Positions 36,103 to 46,007 of a DNA stretch of 64,000 nucleotides are shown piece after piece (within the stretch, counting starts at the first letter, position 1; every line of letters starts with the position of its first letter). Source of the DNA: Ensifer adhaerens (GTDB taxonomy: Bacteria > Pseudomonadota > Alphaproteobacteria > Rhizobiales > Rhizobiaceae); assembly GCF_001270265.1 (NCBI RefSeq), contig NZ_LGAP01000016.1, positions 1-64,000 of the forward strand, read 5' to 3'. A model generated the notes under the pieces. That model saw only the letters and a list, made by a program, of their open reading frames with translations. It was not told the DNA's origin and ran no database searches. Made by a program: the position numbers and the translations under genes.

Positions 36103-36462
36103 TCAGGCGTCATCTCCGTCCGTCTTGTCATTCCCAGAACTGCGCTTCACCGAGTCGAGTGTTGCCACCATCCCCGCCGAACGCAGTACATTCAACACAC
36201 CGGCGCAAAAGCCAAGGAGCAGGAAAATGATCATGCCCCACGGCCCTGTACCCGCAAAGTGGTCCAAAAGATAGCCCAGAAACGCCCCAACAACGATGCC
36301 AGCGATGAACTCGCTGGAGAGCTTCATCGCCGCCGCATAGCCTTTGCGGCTTTCGGCGGCACGGGCCTCGGCAGTATCCGGCTCACTGGGTCGCTTGGAC
36401 TCAATTTTTTCGCCGAGCTGCTTGAGCCTCGCTTCCAGACTTTCCTCGGGTTTCTCCGTCAC
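36103..36462 (-). CDS. atpI: ATP synthase protein I
   Basis: The 119-residue protein has an acidic/basic N-terminal half and two membrane helices (SSEFIAGIVVGAFLGYLLD and GMIIFLLLGFCAGVLN). In other bacteria AtpI assists assembly of the c ring. As first gene of the F0 operon its upstream 296 bases (36463-36758) should hold the promoter; I see no motif there strong enough to annotate. The F1 genes are not in the window. Confidence 0.92.
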   Translation of the reverse strand: MTEKPEESLEARLKQLGEKIESKRPSEPDTAEARAAESRKGYAAAMKLSSEFIAGIVVGAFLGYLLDHFAGTGPWGMIIFLLLGFCAGVLNVLRSAGMVATLDSVKRSSGNDKTDGDDA

Positions 36463-36758
36463 GTGGCTCTCCCTTGCTGTCCTACACGGTCACGACCGTG
36501 ATTCGGTCACACAAAGGGCTGCTGTTCAAGCCACGTTTCAGCCCCATTTGAAGTCGCGCGCAACATAGTTTTAGGCATCCGCATAGTCAAGGCGTGCAAA
36601 GCGCTTCGACGTGGACAATATTTTTCAATGATTTCATCGACTTGACTGCATCCAGCGCCGACGATCGACAGACAAAGGAGGGAATCGGCAGATCGCAAGC
36701 CGGAATCTCCGACCCGCGATCGATGCTTGTGAGCCAAGGGGTCGGCAGCAGAACTGCG

Positions 36759-37967
36759 TCAGCTCCAGCCACCGCCATAGGTTCGATAGAAGATGTGCAG
36801 GCCGATCTTGCCGACACGCTTCATCGTCTTTGCCCAGGCCGGGTTTACGTAGGTTGCGTGATAGTGCGTGGCTGAGCCGACTTCGGGCAACCAGATCTTG
36901 CCGGCGGTTACCGCCATGGCAACTTCCTTTGCTTCCTTCCAGTGCGAGCGGGAGTAGATCAAATCGCGGATCATGTCGCAGGCGAAGGAGAACTGGCAAC
37001 GGTTGCGCCACGCCTTGTTCTGATAGACGACGCCGCAGATCGTTTTCGGATAGGTCGGATTGCGCACCCGATTGAGAATCACTTGCGCGACGGCCGCCTG
37101 CCCCTTCAGCGGTTCGCTGCGCGCCTCGAAGTAGATGCCTTCGGCAAGGCACGTCTGTTCCTCCTTGCTGAAGACTCCAGCCGGCAACGGGGTCGCGGCC
37201 CAGGCGTGATCCTCCGGAGAGATGTCGGGAATGAAACGTCCAGCGTTCGTGTCCTCACGCAGGATAGAATCGAAGGGCGATTCACGCGCATAGTCCGGCT
37301 CGGGCCGGACATAGGCAGTCGCAAGAATGTCGGGCCTGTCGTTGGTGACGAGCTTGGCCAACATCGGCGAGACGCCGGGATCCGTCTTCGGCGGCTTCTT
37401 CTTATAGAAGGCCGTGGCGATCTCGATCTCCTTGCCTTTGATCTTCGGCTTGGCGAAGACCATCTTTTCGGGCCCCTCGAAACCCGGCTCCATCAGCGAG
37501 CTCGTGCGCTGCAGGATCGAGCCGGCAGTAAAATCCTTGGGCGGAGTGACGGGGGTGACGGCAACGATACGGCCCTTCTTGCCCCGGCGATTGACACGGT
37601 CTTCATCCGGCGTGCCGGCGTGCTTGCTTTCGGCGGTCAGGGCGACGCGGCTACCATCGGGAAGATTGACACCGGCGCCACCATCAAGCGCGCTCGTCGT
37701 GATCGGGTCGGCAAAGACCATCTCGACTTCGTGGATCGAACCGGCCGGCGACGGCGTCATATACATCCGCCAGCGTTCGCCGCCGCGATTGATGCCGGAC
37801 AGGAAGGTTGCCAGGTCGGAATAGGCCGCGACCGTGGGAAACCCGATATAGACCGCAAGGCCGATGATTGCCGGAGCCAGCCAGGCGGAGAAGTTAACAC
37901 GAGATTCGCGACGCAGTTTCCGACTCTTCCGCACCAACCCACTCCACGCAACGCTTATCGAAGGCAC
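36759..37967 (-). CDS. SleB-type cell-wall hydrolase (Hydrolase_2)
   Basis: The 402-residue protein has an N-terminal membrane anchor (about 28-48), a long low-complexity linker and a C-terminal SleB domain beginning near residue 268. The putative catalytic Glu lies in CLAEGIYFEARSEPLKGQ (Glu276 or Glu281). QVILNRVRNPTYPKTICGVVYQ follows, then HYHATYVNPAWA. This family cuts peptidoglycan between N-acetylmuramic acid and N-acetylglucosamine (lytic transglycosylase or hydrolase); the cellular process here is unknown. It is a single gene with repeat copy 4 about 50 bases upstream of its start. Confidence 0.88.
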   Translation of the reverse strand: MPSISVAWSGLVRKSRKLRRESRVNFSAWLAPAIIGLAVYIGFPTVAAYSDLATFLSGINRGGERWRMYMTPSPAGSIHEVEMVFADPITTSALDGGAGVNLPDGSRVALTAESKHAGTPDEDRVNRRGKKGRIVAVTPVTPPKDFTAGSILQRTSSLMEPGFEGPEKMVFAKPKIKGKEIEIATAFYKKKPPKTDPGVSPMLAKLVTNDRPDILATAYVRPEPDYARESPFDSILREDTNAGRFIPDISPEDHAWAATPLPAGVFSKEEQTCLAEGIYFEARSEPLKGQAAVAQVILNRVRNPTYPKTICGVVYQNKAWRNRCQFSFACDMIRDLIYSRSHWKEAKEVAMAVTAGKIWLPEVGSATHYHATYVNPAWAKTMKRVGKIGLHIFYRTYGGGWS

Positions 37968-38016
37968 GGCTTTGCCCTCGCCGGCGATGAGCCAACGGAC
38001 AGGTTCCGCGCGGGAC

Positions 38017-38123
38017 GCTACAGCGCCGCGCGTCTTATCAGACGCGCAAAGGTCGCTGCAGCACTTTGAAGTGCTGCATGTTTTTGTCCTTAAATCGGAT
38101 ACGATTTAAGGAAACATGCAGTA
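38017..38123. repeat. Two-hairpin intergenic palindromic repeat, copy 4 (opposite orientation)
   Basis: CTACAGCG...CGCTGCAG with CGCGTC/GACGCG inside comes first. CTGCATG...CATGCAG around CCTTAAATCGGATACGATTTAAGG follows, the reverse order of copies 1, 3 and 5. It lies in the 306-base gap between the hydrolase and kup genes; nothing else is recognisable there. Confidence 0.85.
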
Positions 38124-38273
38124 GGACAATGAAGCCGCCGGACGCCTGCCGACGATGCTTCGTTCGAGCCTTGAAAATGAAGCATTAACCTTGATGTTTG
38201 GTTAATGCGTCTTCACTGAAAGACAGGAAGGGCAGGCCTTTCGGCCCGCCAGCCGCCTTGGCAGCCTGCATCG

Positions 38274-40175
38274 TCAGATGATGACGTGCGAGCCGAGTTC
38301 GACGACACGGTTCGTGGGCAGGCGGAAGTAATCGGAAGGATCGATCGCGGCATTGGCGAGCGCGATGAACAGGCGGTCCTGCCAATGCGGCATGCCGGAT
38401 TGGGCGTCCGGCACCAGTTTACGCCGGCCGAGATAGAACGACGTCGACATGATATCGAACTTCAAGCCCGACTTGCGGAAGAGGCCCAGTGCCTGTGAGA
38501 CGTTCTGCGTCTCCATGAAGCCGAAGCGCATTTCGAGCAGGGTGAAGCGTTCGGAGAGCGGCTGCACGCTGACACGTTCCGCCTTCGGCACCTTCGGCGT
38601 ATTGGCGGTGCGAATCGTCAGGATGAAATTCTGCTGATGCAGCACGTGATTGTGCTTGATGTTGTGCAGCAGGGCGGCGGGCGTCGATTCCGGGTCGCTC
38701 GTCAGGAACACCGCCGTGCCCGGCACGGCAACCGGCGCATGTTCGCTCTTGCGCTCGATCGACTTGACGAAACTCGCCAACGGAATGTCGATATGGCGCG
38801 TCTTGGCATGGAGGATCTCCGTGCCGCGCTTCCAGGTCCACATGATGACGATGAAGGTGACGGCGATCAGCACCGGCACATAGCCGCCGTCATGCATCTT
38901 CAGCATGTTGGCGCCGAGGAAGACGAATTCCAGCGCAAACAGCGGCAGCAGCGCGGCGCCGGCCCAAAGCGCCGACCAGTTCCAGCGCACGCGCAGGAAC
39001 TCGAAGGAGAGAACGGTGGTAACGACCATCGCGCCGGTGACCGAGATGCCATAGGCGGTGGCGAGTGATTCCGACGAGCCGAAAACCAACACCAGTGCCA
39101 TGACGCCGAACATCAGCAGCGTGTTGACGTTGGGCAGATAGATCTGACCCGTGTGGGTTTCCGAGGTGTGGAAGATAGCCATGCGCGGCAGGAAACCGAG
39201 ATGGATCGCCTGCCGCGTCAAGGAGAATGCGCCTGTTATGACAGCCTGGCTGGCGATGATCGTGGCAAACGTCGCCAGGATGACGACCGGCAGCAGCGCC
39301 CATTTCGGGAACATCAGGAAGAACGGGTCCGACATCGCCTCGGGGTTCTTCAGGATGAACGCGCCCTGGCCAAGATAGTTGAGCGTCAGCGCGGGAAAGA
39401 CGACGAGAAACCAGGCCCATTGGATCGGGCGACGACCGAAATGGCCGAGGTCGGCGTAGAGTGCCTCCGCGCCGGTCACCGTCAGGAAGACGGCGCCGAG
39501 CACGATGATGCCGACATAGCCCTCGTTGAACATGAAGCTGGCGGCATAATAGGGATTGAAGGCCTTGAAGATCGCCATGTCGTCGGAAATGTGGACGAGG
39601 CCGATGCCGCCCATCACCAGGAACCAGACCAGCGTGATCGGTCCGAAGAAGTTGGAGACCGCTGCCGTGCCCTTGGACTGCACCGCAAACATCAGGAGCA
39701 GAATGACCACGGCAATAGGAACGACATACTCCGACAGCGCCGGGGTCACGAGCTTCAGACCCTCGACGGCCGAAAGCACGGATAGCGCGGGCGTGATCAT
39801 CGCATCGCCGATGAACAGCGCGGCACCGGCAATGCCCATGAAGAACAGGATCGCCGTGTGGCCGTTTCCCGTCTTCATCAACAACGCCAGCAGTGAGAGC
39901 GTACCGCCCTCCCCCTGGTTGTCGGCGCGCAGCAGGAACAGCACATATTTGATCGTGACGATGATCGTCAGCGTCCAGAGCATCAGCGAAATCAGGCCGA
40001 TGATCTCCACATCGGTCACGCCGTCGTGGGAGACCGGCCGCAGCGCTTCGCGAAACGCGTAGAGCGGGCTGGTGCCGATATCGCCATAGACGACGCCGAT
40101 GGAGCCGAGGCCGAGGACGAGCAGCCGGCGCAGGTCTTTCGACCCTTGTGTGGAAGGGGCATGCGATTGGGTCAT
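38274..40175 (-). CDS. kup: Low-affinity potassium transporter Kup
   Basis: Kup proteins are K+/H+ symporters of the inner membrane. The 633-residue product has about 12 membrane segments in the first 430 residues, with [19 protein letters not shown] at the start (family signature). A cytosolic C-terminal domain of roughly 200 residues follows, of the usual size. The ATG of [10 protein letters not shown] is chosen; the frame is open further upstream without support. The 17-base gap after corA suggests the two ion-transport genes are cotranscribed. Confidence 0.96.
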   Translation of the reverse strand: MTQSHAPSTQGSKDLRRLLVLGLGSIGVVYGDIGTSPLYAFREALRPVSHDGVTDVEIIGLISLMLWTLTIIVTIKYVLFLLRADNQGEGGTLSLLALLMKTGNGHTAILFFMGIAGAALFIGDAMITPALSVLSAVEGLKLVTPALSEYVVPIAVVILLLMFAVQSKGTAAVSNFFGPITLVWFLVMGGIGLVHISDDMAIFKAFNPYYAASFMFNEGYVGIIVLGAVFLTVTGAEALYADLGHFGRRPIQWAWFLVVFPALTLNYLGQGAFILKNPEAMSDPFFLMFPKWALLPVVILATFATIIASQAVITGAFSLTRQAIHLGFLPRMAIFHTSETHTGQIYLPNVNTLLMFGVMALVLVFGSSESLATAYGISVTGAMVVTTVLSFEFLRVRWNWSALWAGAALLPLFALEFVFLGANMLKMHDGGYVPVLIAVTFIVIMWTWKRGTEILHAKTRHIDIPLASFVKSIERKSEHAPVAVPGTAVFLTSDPESTPAALLHNIKHNHVLHQQNFILTIRTANTPKVPKAERVSVQPLSERFTLLEMRFGFMETQNVSQALGLFRKSGLKFDIMSTSFYLGRRKLVPDAQSGMPHWQDRLFIALANAAIDPSDYFRLPTNRVVELGSHVII

Positions 40176-40192
40176 GCGTGTCCTACTGGTTG

Positions 40193-41170
40193 TTACAGCC
40201 AGCCTTTCCAGCGAAAGAAGAAAAAGGGTATCACGGCGGATATCACCATGGCGGCAAGCGCCCAGGGATAGCCGAACTGCCATTCGAGTTCCGGCATCAC
40301 GCGAAAATTCATGCCGTAGACGGAAGCGACCAGCGTCGGCGGCAATAATACCACCGCAGCGATCGAGAAAATCTTGATGATGGCATTCTGCTCGACATTG
40401 ATGAGGCCGAGGGAGGCGTCGAGCAGGAAGGTGATGTTGCCGGAGATGAACGAGGCATGCTCCGACAAGGTCTGGATGTCGCGCGAGATCGAGCGGCAAA
40501 GCTCGCGGCTGTCCTTGTCCGCCTGGACGTCTGGAACCGTGTAGACGAAGGTCAACAGGCGCGAAAGTGACGAGAGGCTGTCGCGGGTCTTGGCGACCAG
40601 TCGGTGATGGCCGGCGACATCGCGCAGACGTGCTTCCAGAAAATGCGGCGGCCGACGTTTGACGACGGCCTTTTCGCCAAAAACCTGCAGCGACAGATCG
40701 TCGATCTTGCCCACGGCCTGTTCGAGAATTTCGGCGGTACGGTCGGCGATCGTTTCGAGCAGCCGGGTCAGCATCACGACGCCGTTCGGGCAGCCGCCCG
40801 GAATCCGGTGCATCGCCGCCTTGAAGAGCGCGAATGCCCGCGGCTCGGCGTAACGAATGGTCACCAGCCGCCCGCCATGCAGGATGAAGGCAACGTCAGT
40901 CAGATCGGGAATATCGGTTTCCGAGCGGTAGACCAGCGACGCCGTCATGAACACGGCATCGGCCTCGGTATAAAGCCGGCTTGATGGCTCGATGTCCTTC
41001 AGGTCGTCCCGTGTCGGGATGGAGATGCCCAGAAGCTTCTCCATCATCAGATCCTCGGCCTTGCTCGGCTCGACGAGGTCGACCCAAACGATGTCGGGAC
41101 GCAGGGTAACGGGCTCATCCGCCACCGACAGGATGACGGTCTCTCCGTTGGAGCAATAGCCCGTAATCAT
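40193..41170 (-). CDS. corA: CorA-type magnesium/cobalt transporter
   Basis: The 325-residue protein has a large cytosolic N-terminal domain and two C-terminal membrane helices. The selectivity motif YGMNF (Gly-Met-Asn at 286-288) lies at the end of the first helix, and the typical MPELEW loop follows. [10 protein letters not shown] closes the protein with basic and aromatic residues, as usual. It precedes kup on the same strand. Confidence 0.95.
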   Translation of the reverse strand: MITGYCSNGETVILSVADEPVTLRPDIVWVDLVEPSKAEDLMMEKLLGISIPTRDDLKDIEPSSRLYTEADAVFMTASLVYRSETDIPDLTDVAFILHGGRLVTIRYAEPRAFALFKAAMHRIPGGCPNGVVMLTRLLETIADRTAEILEQAVGKIDDLSLQVFGEKAVVKRRPPHFLEARLRDVAGHHRLVAKTRDSLSSLSRLLTFVYTVPDVQADKDSRELCRSISRDIQTLSEHASFISGNITFLLDASLGLINVEQNAIIKIFSIAAVVLLPPTLVASVYGMNFRVMPELEWQFGYPWALAAMVISAVIPFFFFRWKGWL

Positions 41171-41593
41171 TCAGACGCCCTTCCCGCTGGTGCCGCCGCG
41201 GGCGAAGGTGCGAGCCGGAGCGAAAGTGAGCAACCGCATCGGCGCCACATTATTCCCACAATAGAAATCCATCGGATGAAGCGTTCCGCCAGTCAGGACA
41301 AAATCCTCAACTCGGTCATCGCGGGAGGACAAGATCTCCGGCGAGAGGGCGCTAAGTTGGGCACCTTCGCAAGTGCGGCACGGCATATGGCGCAACACAG
41401 ACGCAAAATCAATGCCCCCTCGGTACATGACACAGGCGCCGTCTACCGTTCCGGCGCCACCCTACTGCATGTTTCTCCAAATCGAAATCGGGTCGCGGAC
41501 AAAATTGTGCCGTCATTCAGGGGCTACGGCAGACGACCTTCGCGTCGGCTTGCCACCGCAGCGACGGCATCCGACGAAGCTGTGGATGAAGGT
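41171..41593. other. Intergenic region upstream of corA
   Basis: No supported gene. CTACTGCATGTTTCTCCAAATCGAAATCGGG at 41461-41490 region resembles the first hairpin of the two-hairpin repeats but lacks the pairing arm. A few palindromic G+C-rich stretches are present. The corA promoter should lie here; none is clear. Confidence 0.45.
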
Positions 41594-42754
41594 CTATTCG
41601 AAGACAATGCTCGGCATTGCACGGCTCTTGTCGTCGCGGGCTGCCGAAACCTCGGCCCAGACCCTGGTGGCGATGTCGCGATAGATGCGTGCGATCTCGC
41701 CGTCCGCATCGGAAACGACCAAAGGTGTGCCCGCGTCCGAGGTTTCCCGGATACCCATCGTCAACGGCACCTCGCCGAGGAAAGGTACGCCGATGCGTTC
41801 GGCCTCCTTGCGTGCCCCGCCGTGGCCGAAAATGTCGTAGCGATTGCCGGTGTCCGGCGCAACGAAGTAGCTCATGTTCTCGATGATGCCGAGGACCGGC
41901 ACCTCGACCTTGCGGAACATCGCCAGCCCCTTGCGGGCATCGACCAGAGCCAGATCCTGCGGCGTCGAGACGATGACCGCGCCGGCAAGCGGAACTTGCT
42001 GTGCCATCGTCAACTGCGCATCGCCGGTGCCCGGCGGCATGTCGACCACCAGCACGTCGAGATCGCCCCAGGCCACTTCGCGCAGCATCTGCAGCAATGC
42101 CGACTGAATCATCGGGCCGCGCCAGATCATCGCCACTTCCTCGTCGACGAGGAAGCCCATGGACATGACCTTGATGCCGTAGTTTTCCATCGGGCGGATC
42201 AACCGGCCTTCGATCTGCTGCGGCCGGCCGTGTATATTCAAGAGGCGCGGCATGGATGGGCCATAGATGTCGGCGTCGAGCAGGCCGACCTTCAGGCCGT
42301 TGGCCTTCAGCGCCAATGCCAGGTTGACCGATGTGGTCGATTTGCCGACGCCGCCCTTGCCGGAGGCGACGGCGATGATCGCGCCGACGCCGGGAATGCC
42401 CGCCTTGGCGGCCGCGCCGCCGGCCGGACGCTGGCCGTGGGCATGACCGGCATGGGCGCCGGCCGGTTGCGGGCGCTGCACCGGGGCAGCCGCAGGGGCG
42501 GCCTTGCGATCGGCGGTCAGGGCGACCATGGCTGCGCTGATACCGGGGATTTCCCGCACCACGCGCTCTGCTGCGGCGCGCATCGGCTCCAGTTCCTTGG
42601 CCCGGTCGGCCGGCACGGTGATCGAGAAATAAGCCTTGCCATCCGAGATGAACACATCCGACACGAGCCCGAGCTCGACGATGTTGCCTTCCATATCCGG
42701 GCCGCGCACGGTTCGCAGCTTATCAAGAACCACGTCTCTGGTGACTTCCGGCAT
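41594..42754 (-). CDS. mrp: Mrp/ApbC-type P-loop iron-sulfur carrier
   Basis: The 386-residue protein has an N-terminal MIP18/DUF59 domain (about 1-85), a His/Pro/Gly-rich linker (HAGHAHGQRP) and a ParA-like ATPase domain. That domain has the deviant Walker A GKGGVGKST at 132-140 and later DMPPGTGDAQL. Mrp/ApbC proteins load or transfer Fe-S clusters. The CXXC pair that many Mrp proteins have after NMSYF is absent: the sequence reads NMSYFVAPDTGNRYDIFG. The gene is transcribed away from the LuxR pair. Confidence 0.92.
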   Translation of the reverse strand: MPEVTRDVVLDKLRTVRGPDMEGNIVELGLVSDVFISDGKAYFSITVPADRAKELEPMRAAAERVVREIPGISAAMVALTADRKAAPAAAPVQRPQPAGAHAGHAHGQRPAGGAAAKAGIPGVGAIIAVASGKGGVGKSTTSVNLALALKANGLKVGLLDADIYGPSMPRLLNIHGRPQQIEGRLIRPMENYGIKVMSMGFLVDEEVAMIWRGPMIQSALLQMLREVAWGDLDVLVVDMPPGTGDAQLTMAQQVPLAGAVIVSTPQDLALVDARKGLAMFRKVEVPVLGIIENMSYFVAPDTGNRYDIFGHGGARKEAERIGVPFLGEVPLTMGIRETSDAGTPLVVSDADGEIARIYRDIATRVWAEVSAARDDKSRAMPSIVFE

Positions 42755-42827
42755 CGCGCCCTCTCATTCTTTGTTCTCTCTTAGATAATCGAGGCCGGGC
42801 GCTTCGCCAATGCGACATAACGCAAAA

Positions 42828-42899
42828 AAGCAGGGCCGCCACTCACCCTGGTGTCCGTACATCCGGGATCACACGAGGTTGGGTGGCGGCCCTTTTTGT
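42828..42899. terminator. Large bidirectional terminator-like hairpin
   Basis: AGGGCCGCCAC (about 42831-42842) pairs with GTGGCGGCCCT (about 42885-42895) around about 40 bases. It is followed by TTTTTG on the plus strand and GCTTTTTT on the minus strand. It lies in the 414-base gap between mrp and the LuxR genes, so it can end minus-strand LuxR transcripts. A lysine-rich minus-strand frame (ends KKVATKRAATQPRVI...) reaches into it; that frame has no start site that I trust. Confidence 0.65.
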
Positions 42900-43168
42900 C
42901 GCGACCTTCTTGGGCGCTGTCTTGTTTTTAGTCCCCTCTGGACATGCCGCTAACAATGCAGGATGCGTGCCAGATTTGGGGCAAGACGAAAAAGCGAACA
43001 TTTTCAGCGAAATAGATGGAAAGTCTCTCGCCCGGGGCGCCGAGAGCATCTGCCCAGTTTATGGGCAATGGTCTCAAATCCGCACAGGATCGGTGCATTT
43101 TACGCCTGCGACACCAAGGCGGGGAGCCGGGTTCGAGCAGCGTCGAACCCGGCGCTGCCGAACGACGG

Positions 43169-43942
43169 CTAGCTGATGTAGCCCTTCTTCATCGCCTTGA
43201 CGACGGCCTGCGTCCGGTTCACCGCGTCGAGCTTCTTGGTGACGTGGTTGAGGTAGTGGTTCACCGTGTGCTCGGAGAGGCCGAGAATGCCGGCAATCTC
43301 GGCGCTGGTCTTTCCCGCCGCCGTCCAGCTCAGGCACTGGATCTCGCGTTCGGAGAGCGACGCACTGCTGTTCTTCCATACCGAGCCGATCTCGGCCAAC
43401 CGGTTGTAGACATGGATTGCGATCATCTGCAGTTCCATGGTCACGGTCATCGGCAGTTCTGCTTCCGGCCCCATCAGGATGACAGCGCCGCGGCCGCCTT
43501 CGGCGTCATGCACCGGGAAGTAGCTGGCCTGGAAGATGCCGTTCTCGCGCAGCATCGCGATGTATTCGCGGGCTGAATCGGGCTTGCCGCCTTCGCCTTC
43601 CCAGGCATCGAGCGTCACCTGGAACGGCGTCGTCGTTTCCCGCAGCCGCTTGACGCCGGTGCTGAAGCGCAGCATCGACAGGCTGTCATATTTGTTGAGC
43701 AGTTCGGCAGGCATATTGGAGATAACAGTGGTTGCGGCCAGGCGTTCGACATCGATGGAAGGGATCGAACAGATGAGAAAGGTTTTGAAACCAAACATCT
43801 GCGTGATCCGCCGCATATAGCGGATGATATCGAACTGGGTCTCCAGCTTTGCGATCTCGGACGCGAAATCACCGCCCCGGGGCAGATCTGCGTCAGTCTT
43901 CCCGGTGGTCATCGTATCCTGCATTCGCGCGTTCCATGGCAT
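43169..43942 (-). CDS. LuxR-type regulator (second of a tandem pair)
   Basis: The 257-residue protein has an autoinducer-binding-like domain (about 30-180) and a C-terminal LuxR helix-turn-helix, LSEREIQCLSWTAAGKTSAE to VNHYLNHVTKKLDAVNR. In the pocket the position of TraR Trp57 is Leu and Asp70 is not conserved (NKYDSLSMLRFSTG), so it is unlikely to bind acyl-homoserine lactone normally. No luxI-type synthase is nearby. The start is uncertain (ATG also at 43924 and 43912). Confidence 0.88.
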   Translation of the reverse strand: MPWNARMQDTMTTGKTDADLPRGGDFASEIAKLETQFDIIRYMRRITQMFGFKTFLICSIPSIDVERLAATTVISNMPAELLNKYDSLSMLRFSTGVKRLRETTTPFQVTLDAWEGEGGKPDSAREYIAMLRENGIFQASYFPVHDAEGGRGAVILMGPEAELPMTVTMELQMIAIHVYNRLAEIGSVWKNSSASLSEREIQCLSWTAAGKTSAEIAGILGLSEHTVNHYLNHVTKKLDAVNRTQAVVKAMKKGYIS

Positions 43943-44093
43943 TCATCAATTATCAAATAGACTGACCTGCAGGCCAATGCCAACAGATGATCGAGATTCC
44001 CTGCCCTACGCGCCCAAAAGCCTGTGTATTTCCCTACAAGCGAACCGCACCATGCCGCAGCATCCAGCTTTTATGTGCAGAAAGTGCCAATTC

Positions 44094-44834
44094 TCAGTTG
44101 ATCAAACCGGCGCGCATGGCCTTGGCGACCGTCTGCACGCGGTTGACCGAATCCAGCTTTCGCGTCGCTCGGTTGAGATAGTGGTTCACCGTATACTCCG
44201 ATAGCGCCAGGATCCGCGCCATCTCGCTGGTGGTCTTGCCGGCAGCGGCCCAGCGCAGGCATTCGACCTCGCGGCGCGACAGGCTTCCCGAGCCGCGTCG
44301 CTCGCGCCCGCGCACCTCGGCCAGCTTGCTGTACAGAATGCCGGCCCACAGATTGAGTTCCTGCATCTCGTCGTTCGACACCACGGGGCGGTCGCCGCCA
44401 AAGGCAATGGCGGCCCGATGTCCGCCGGCGTCGTGCACCGGCAGATAAATGCCGCGCGGCATGCCCGCCTGTTCGAAGACGCAGATCGCCGCGTCGCCCT
44501 TGCCGTCTGCGCGGCGGCGCGCCAGCTGATGAGCGTCATAGGTGAACGGTATGGTGCTGCGGCGCAGACGCTGGATCACAGGGCTGCCATTGATCAGGCC
44601 GGCGCTGTCGTAGCCCTTCAGGAACTCAACCGGATAGGTCGTCATGATGGCGTTGGCCTCAAGGCTGCTGCAGCCGGTATCCGGAACGGCGAGCACCAGG
44701 AAACCGCGGAAGCCGTAAGCGTCCGCAACCTGCCCGATCACCCGTCTAATGTCATCTTCGCAACAGATCGGCCCCCTCACGGACCGTCCGTCAGGAAGCA
44801 TCAACGACGCCATATTCGCGCTGAAATCGATCAT
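44094..44834 (-). CDS. LuxR-type regulator (first of a tandem pair)
   Basis: The 246-residue protein has the same two-domain plan; its HTH (LSRREVECLRWAAAGKTTSE) is very close to that of the neighbour, so the two probably arose by duplication. In the sensor domain, TraR Trp57 is Phe and Asp70 is Ser (FLKGYDSAGLINGSPVIQRL), while the Tyr61 equivalent is retained. The ATG of MIDFSANMASL follows GGAGAAGGGCGGAAG and is preferred to a start 13 codons upstream. It lies about 150 bases upstream of the second gene, without a terminator between. Confidence 0.88.
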   Translation of the reverse strand: MIDFSANMASLMLPDGRSVRGPICCEDDIRRVIGQVADAYGFRGFLVLAVPDTGCSSLEANAIMTTYPVEFLKGYDSAGLINGSPVIQRLRRSTIPFTYDAHQLARRRADGKGDAAICVFEQAGMPRGIYLPVHDAGGHRAAIAFGGDRPVVSNDEMQELNLWAGILYSKLAEVRGRERRGSGSLSRREVECLRWAAAGKTTSEMARILALSEYTVNHYLNRATRKLDSVNRVQTVAKAMRAGLIN

Positions 44835-45028
44835 CTTCCGCCCTTCTCCACATCCGGCCCCGGGGAGGAGCACGGCCGCTGACGCCGCATGAAGATCACG
44901 TCAAAATTACTATCAATGTCAAAATCAAACCGACTCGCGTACAACCGCAAAGCGATCCTGATATATTAACGTTATCGAGCTTGGACCGCCACGTCCAGTC
45001 GAAGTTCCTAATTTATCGTAAAGTGAAC

Positions 45029-45865
45029 TCAAGGTCCACCGCGGCCCGGACCGAGGCGAATCGCGGCCTCCTCCCCGATCGCCGCCGCCGCCGTCCGCAC
45101 CGCCCCCGACCAGGCGATCAACTGCTCCATGCTCACCCGATAGGCCGGTCCCGTAACCGAGATTCCAGCCGTCAGATCGCTGCCCGAAACACGGATCGGC
45201 GCAGCCACGCACCGGATCTCTATCTCATGTTCTTCCCGATCGAAAGCGTGTCCATCGCGGCGAATGTCCGCGATCTCCGCCAGCAGTGATTCGGCCGAGC
45301 GATGGGTATGCGGCGTGAACGCATGGAACGCCATCCCTGCCACGAGACGCTCCAGTTCCAGTTGCGGCAACAACGACAGCGCCGCCTTGCCGATGCCGGT
45401 GCAATAGGCGGGCGAGGCCTTGCCGATCTGCGAACTCATGCGCACCGTCTGCCGGCTTTCGACCTTGTCGACATAGACGATCTCGGTTTCGCGCAGGATG
45501 CCGAGATGCACCGTTTCTCCGGTCAACTCGTGCAGGCTGCGAAGATGTGGTTCGGCAACGTCGCGGAAGCGATTGCCGGACCAGGAGCGATAGGCAAGCG
45601 TCAGCAGTCGAAGACCCGGTTCGTAGCAGAGATCGCGCCGCTGCACGAGCAGCCCTTCCTCGACGAGGTGGCTGAGCAGCCGATGCAAGGTGCCGCGCGG
45701 CTGCCCCGACCTTGCAAGGATGTCGGTGAAACGCTGCGGCCCGTCCGCCATGACCACCGCCTCAAGGACGGCCATGGCCTTGCCGAGCGTGCCGGTGCCC
45801 ACCGCCTCGCCATCCGCTATCACTGTCGGTTCTTCGCTCATGTCGCCCGCTTCATTTCGGCCCAT
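45029..45865 (-). CDS. IclR-family transcriptional regulator of the sugar operon
   Basis: The protein has an N-terminal winged helix (KAMAVLEAVVMADGPQRFTD, SGQPRGTLHRLLSHL) and a C-terminal IclR effector domain (VHLGILRETEIVYVDKVES, AAPIRVSGSDLTAGISVTGP). It is divergent from the galactose-pathway operon and very probably represses it. A 17-base dyad in the intergenic region (45940-45956) is the likely operator. The start may instead be ATG at 45841 (MSEEPTV). The inducer is unknown; a pathway intermediate such as 2-dehydro-3-deoxygalactonate is plausible. Confidence 0.9.
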   Translation of the reverse strand: MGRNEAGDMSEEPTVIADGEAVGTGTLGKAMAVLEAVVMADGPQRFTDILARSGQPRGTLHRLLSHLVEEGLLVQRRDLCYEPGLRLLTLAYRSWSGNRFRDVAEPHLRSLHELTGETVHLGILRETEIVYVDKVESRQTVRMSSQIGKASPAYCTGIGKAALSLLPQLELERLVAGMAFHAFTPHTHRSAESLLAEIADIRRDGHAFDREEHEIEIRCVAAPIRVSGSDLTAGISVTGPAYRVSMEQLIAWSGAVRTAAAAIGEEAAIRLGPGRGGP

Positions 45866-45891
45866 ACAGGTTCAAGGTTCGCCATCCGATC

Positions 45892-45956
45892 TTGACAAAA
45901 TAACCGTCATCGCCCGATAATTCCATATAATAAAATCAAGTTCCACATATCGGAAC
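45892..45956 (+). promoter_or_regulatory. Putative promoter and IclR operator of the sugar operon
   Basis: TTGACA (45892-45897) and GATAAT (45916-45921) are 18 bases apart. Nineteen bases after the -10 lies GTTCC-acatatc-GGAAC (45940-45956), a dyad resembling IclR-family boxes. The operator position at or past the start site suggests repression by the divergent IclR protein. Confidence 0.6.
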
Positions 45957-46007
45957 AAAGAAATCTGCAAACGCGCCGGAACGGCGCGAATGGGGAGTGC
46001 CGGACCG

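Noticed and set aside
41276-42784. Long open frame opposite mrp
   Set aside because: Shadow of the high-GC mrp gene; no ribosome site and no family resemblance.
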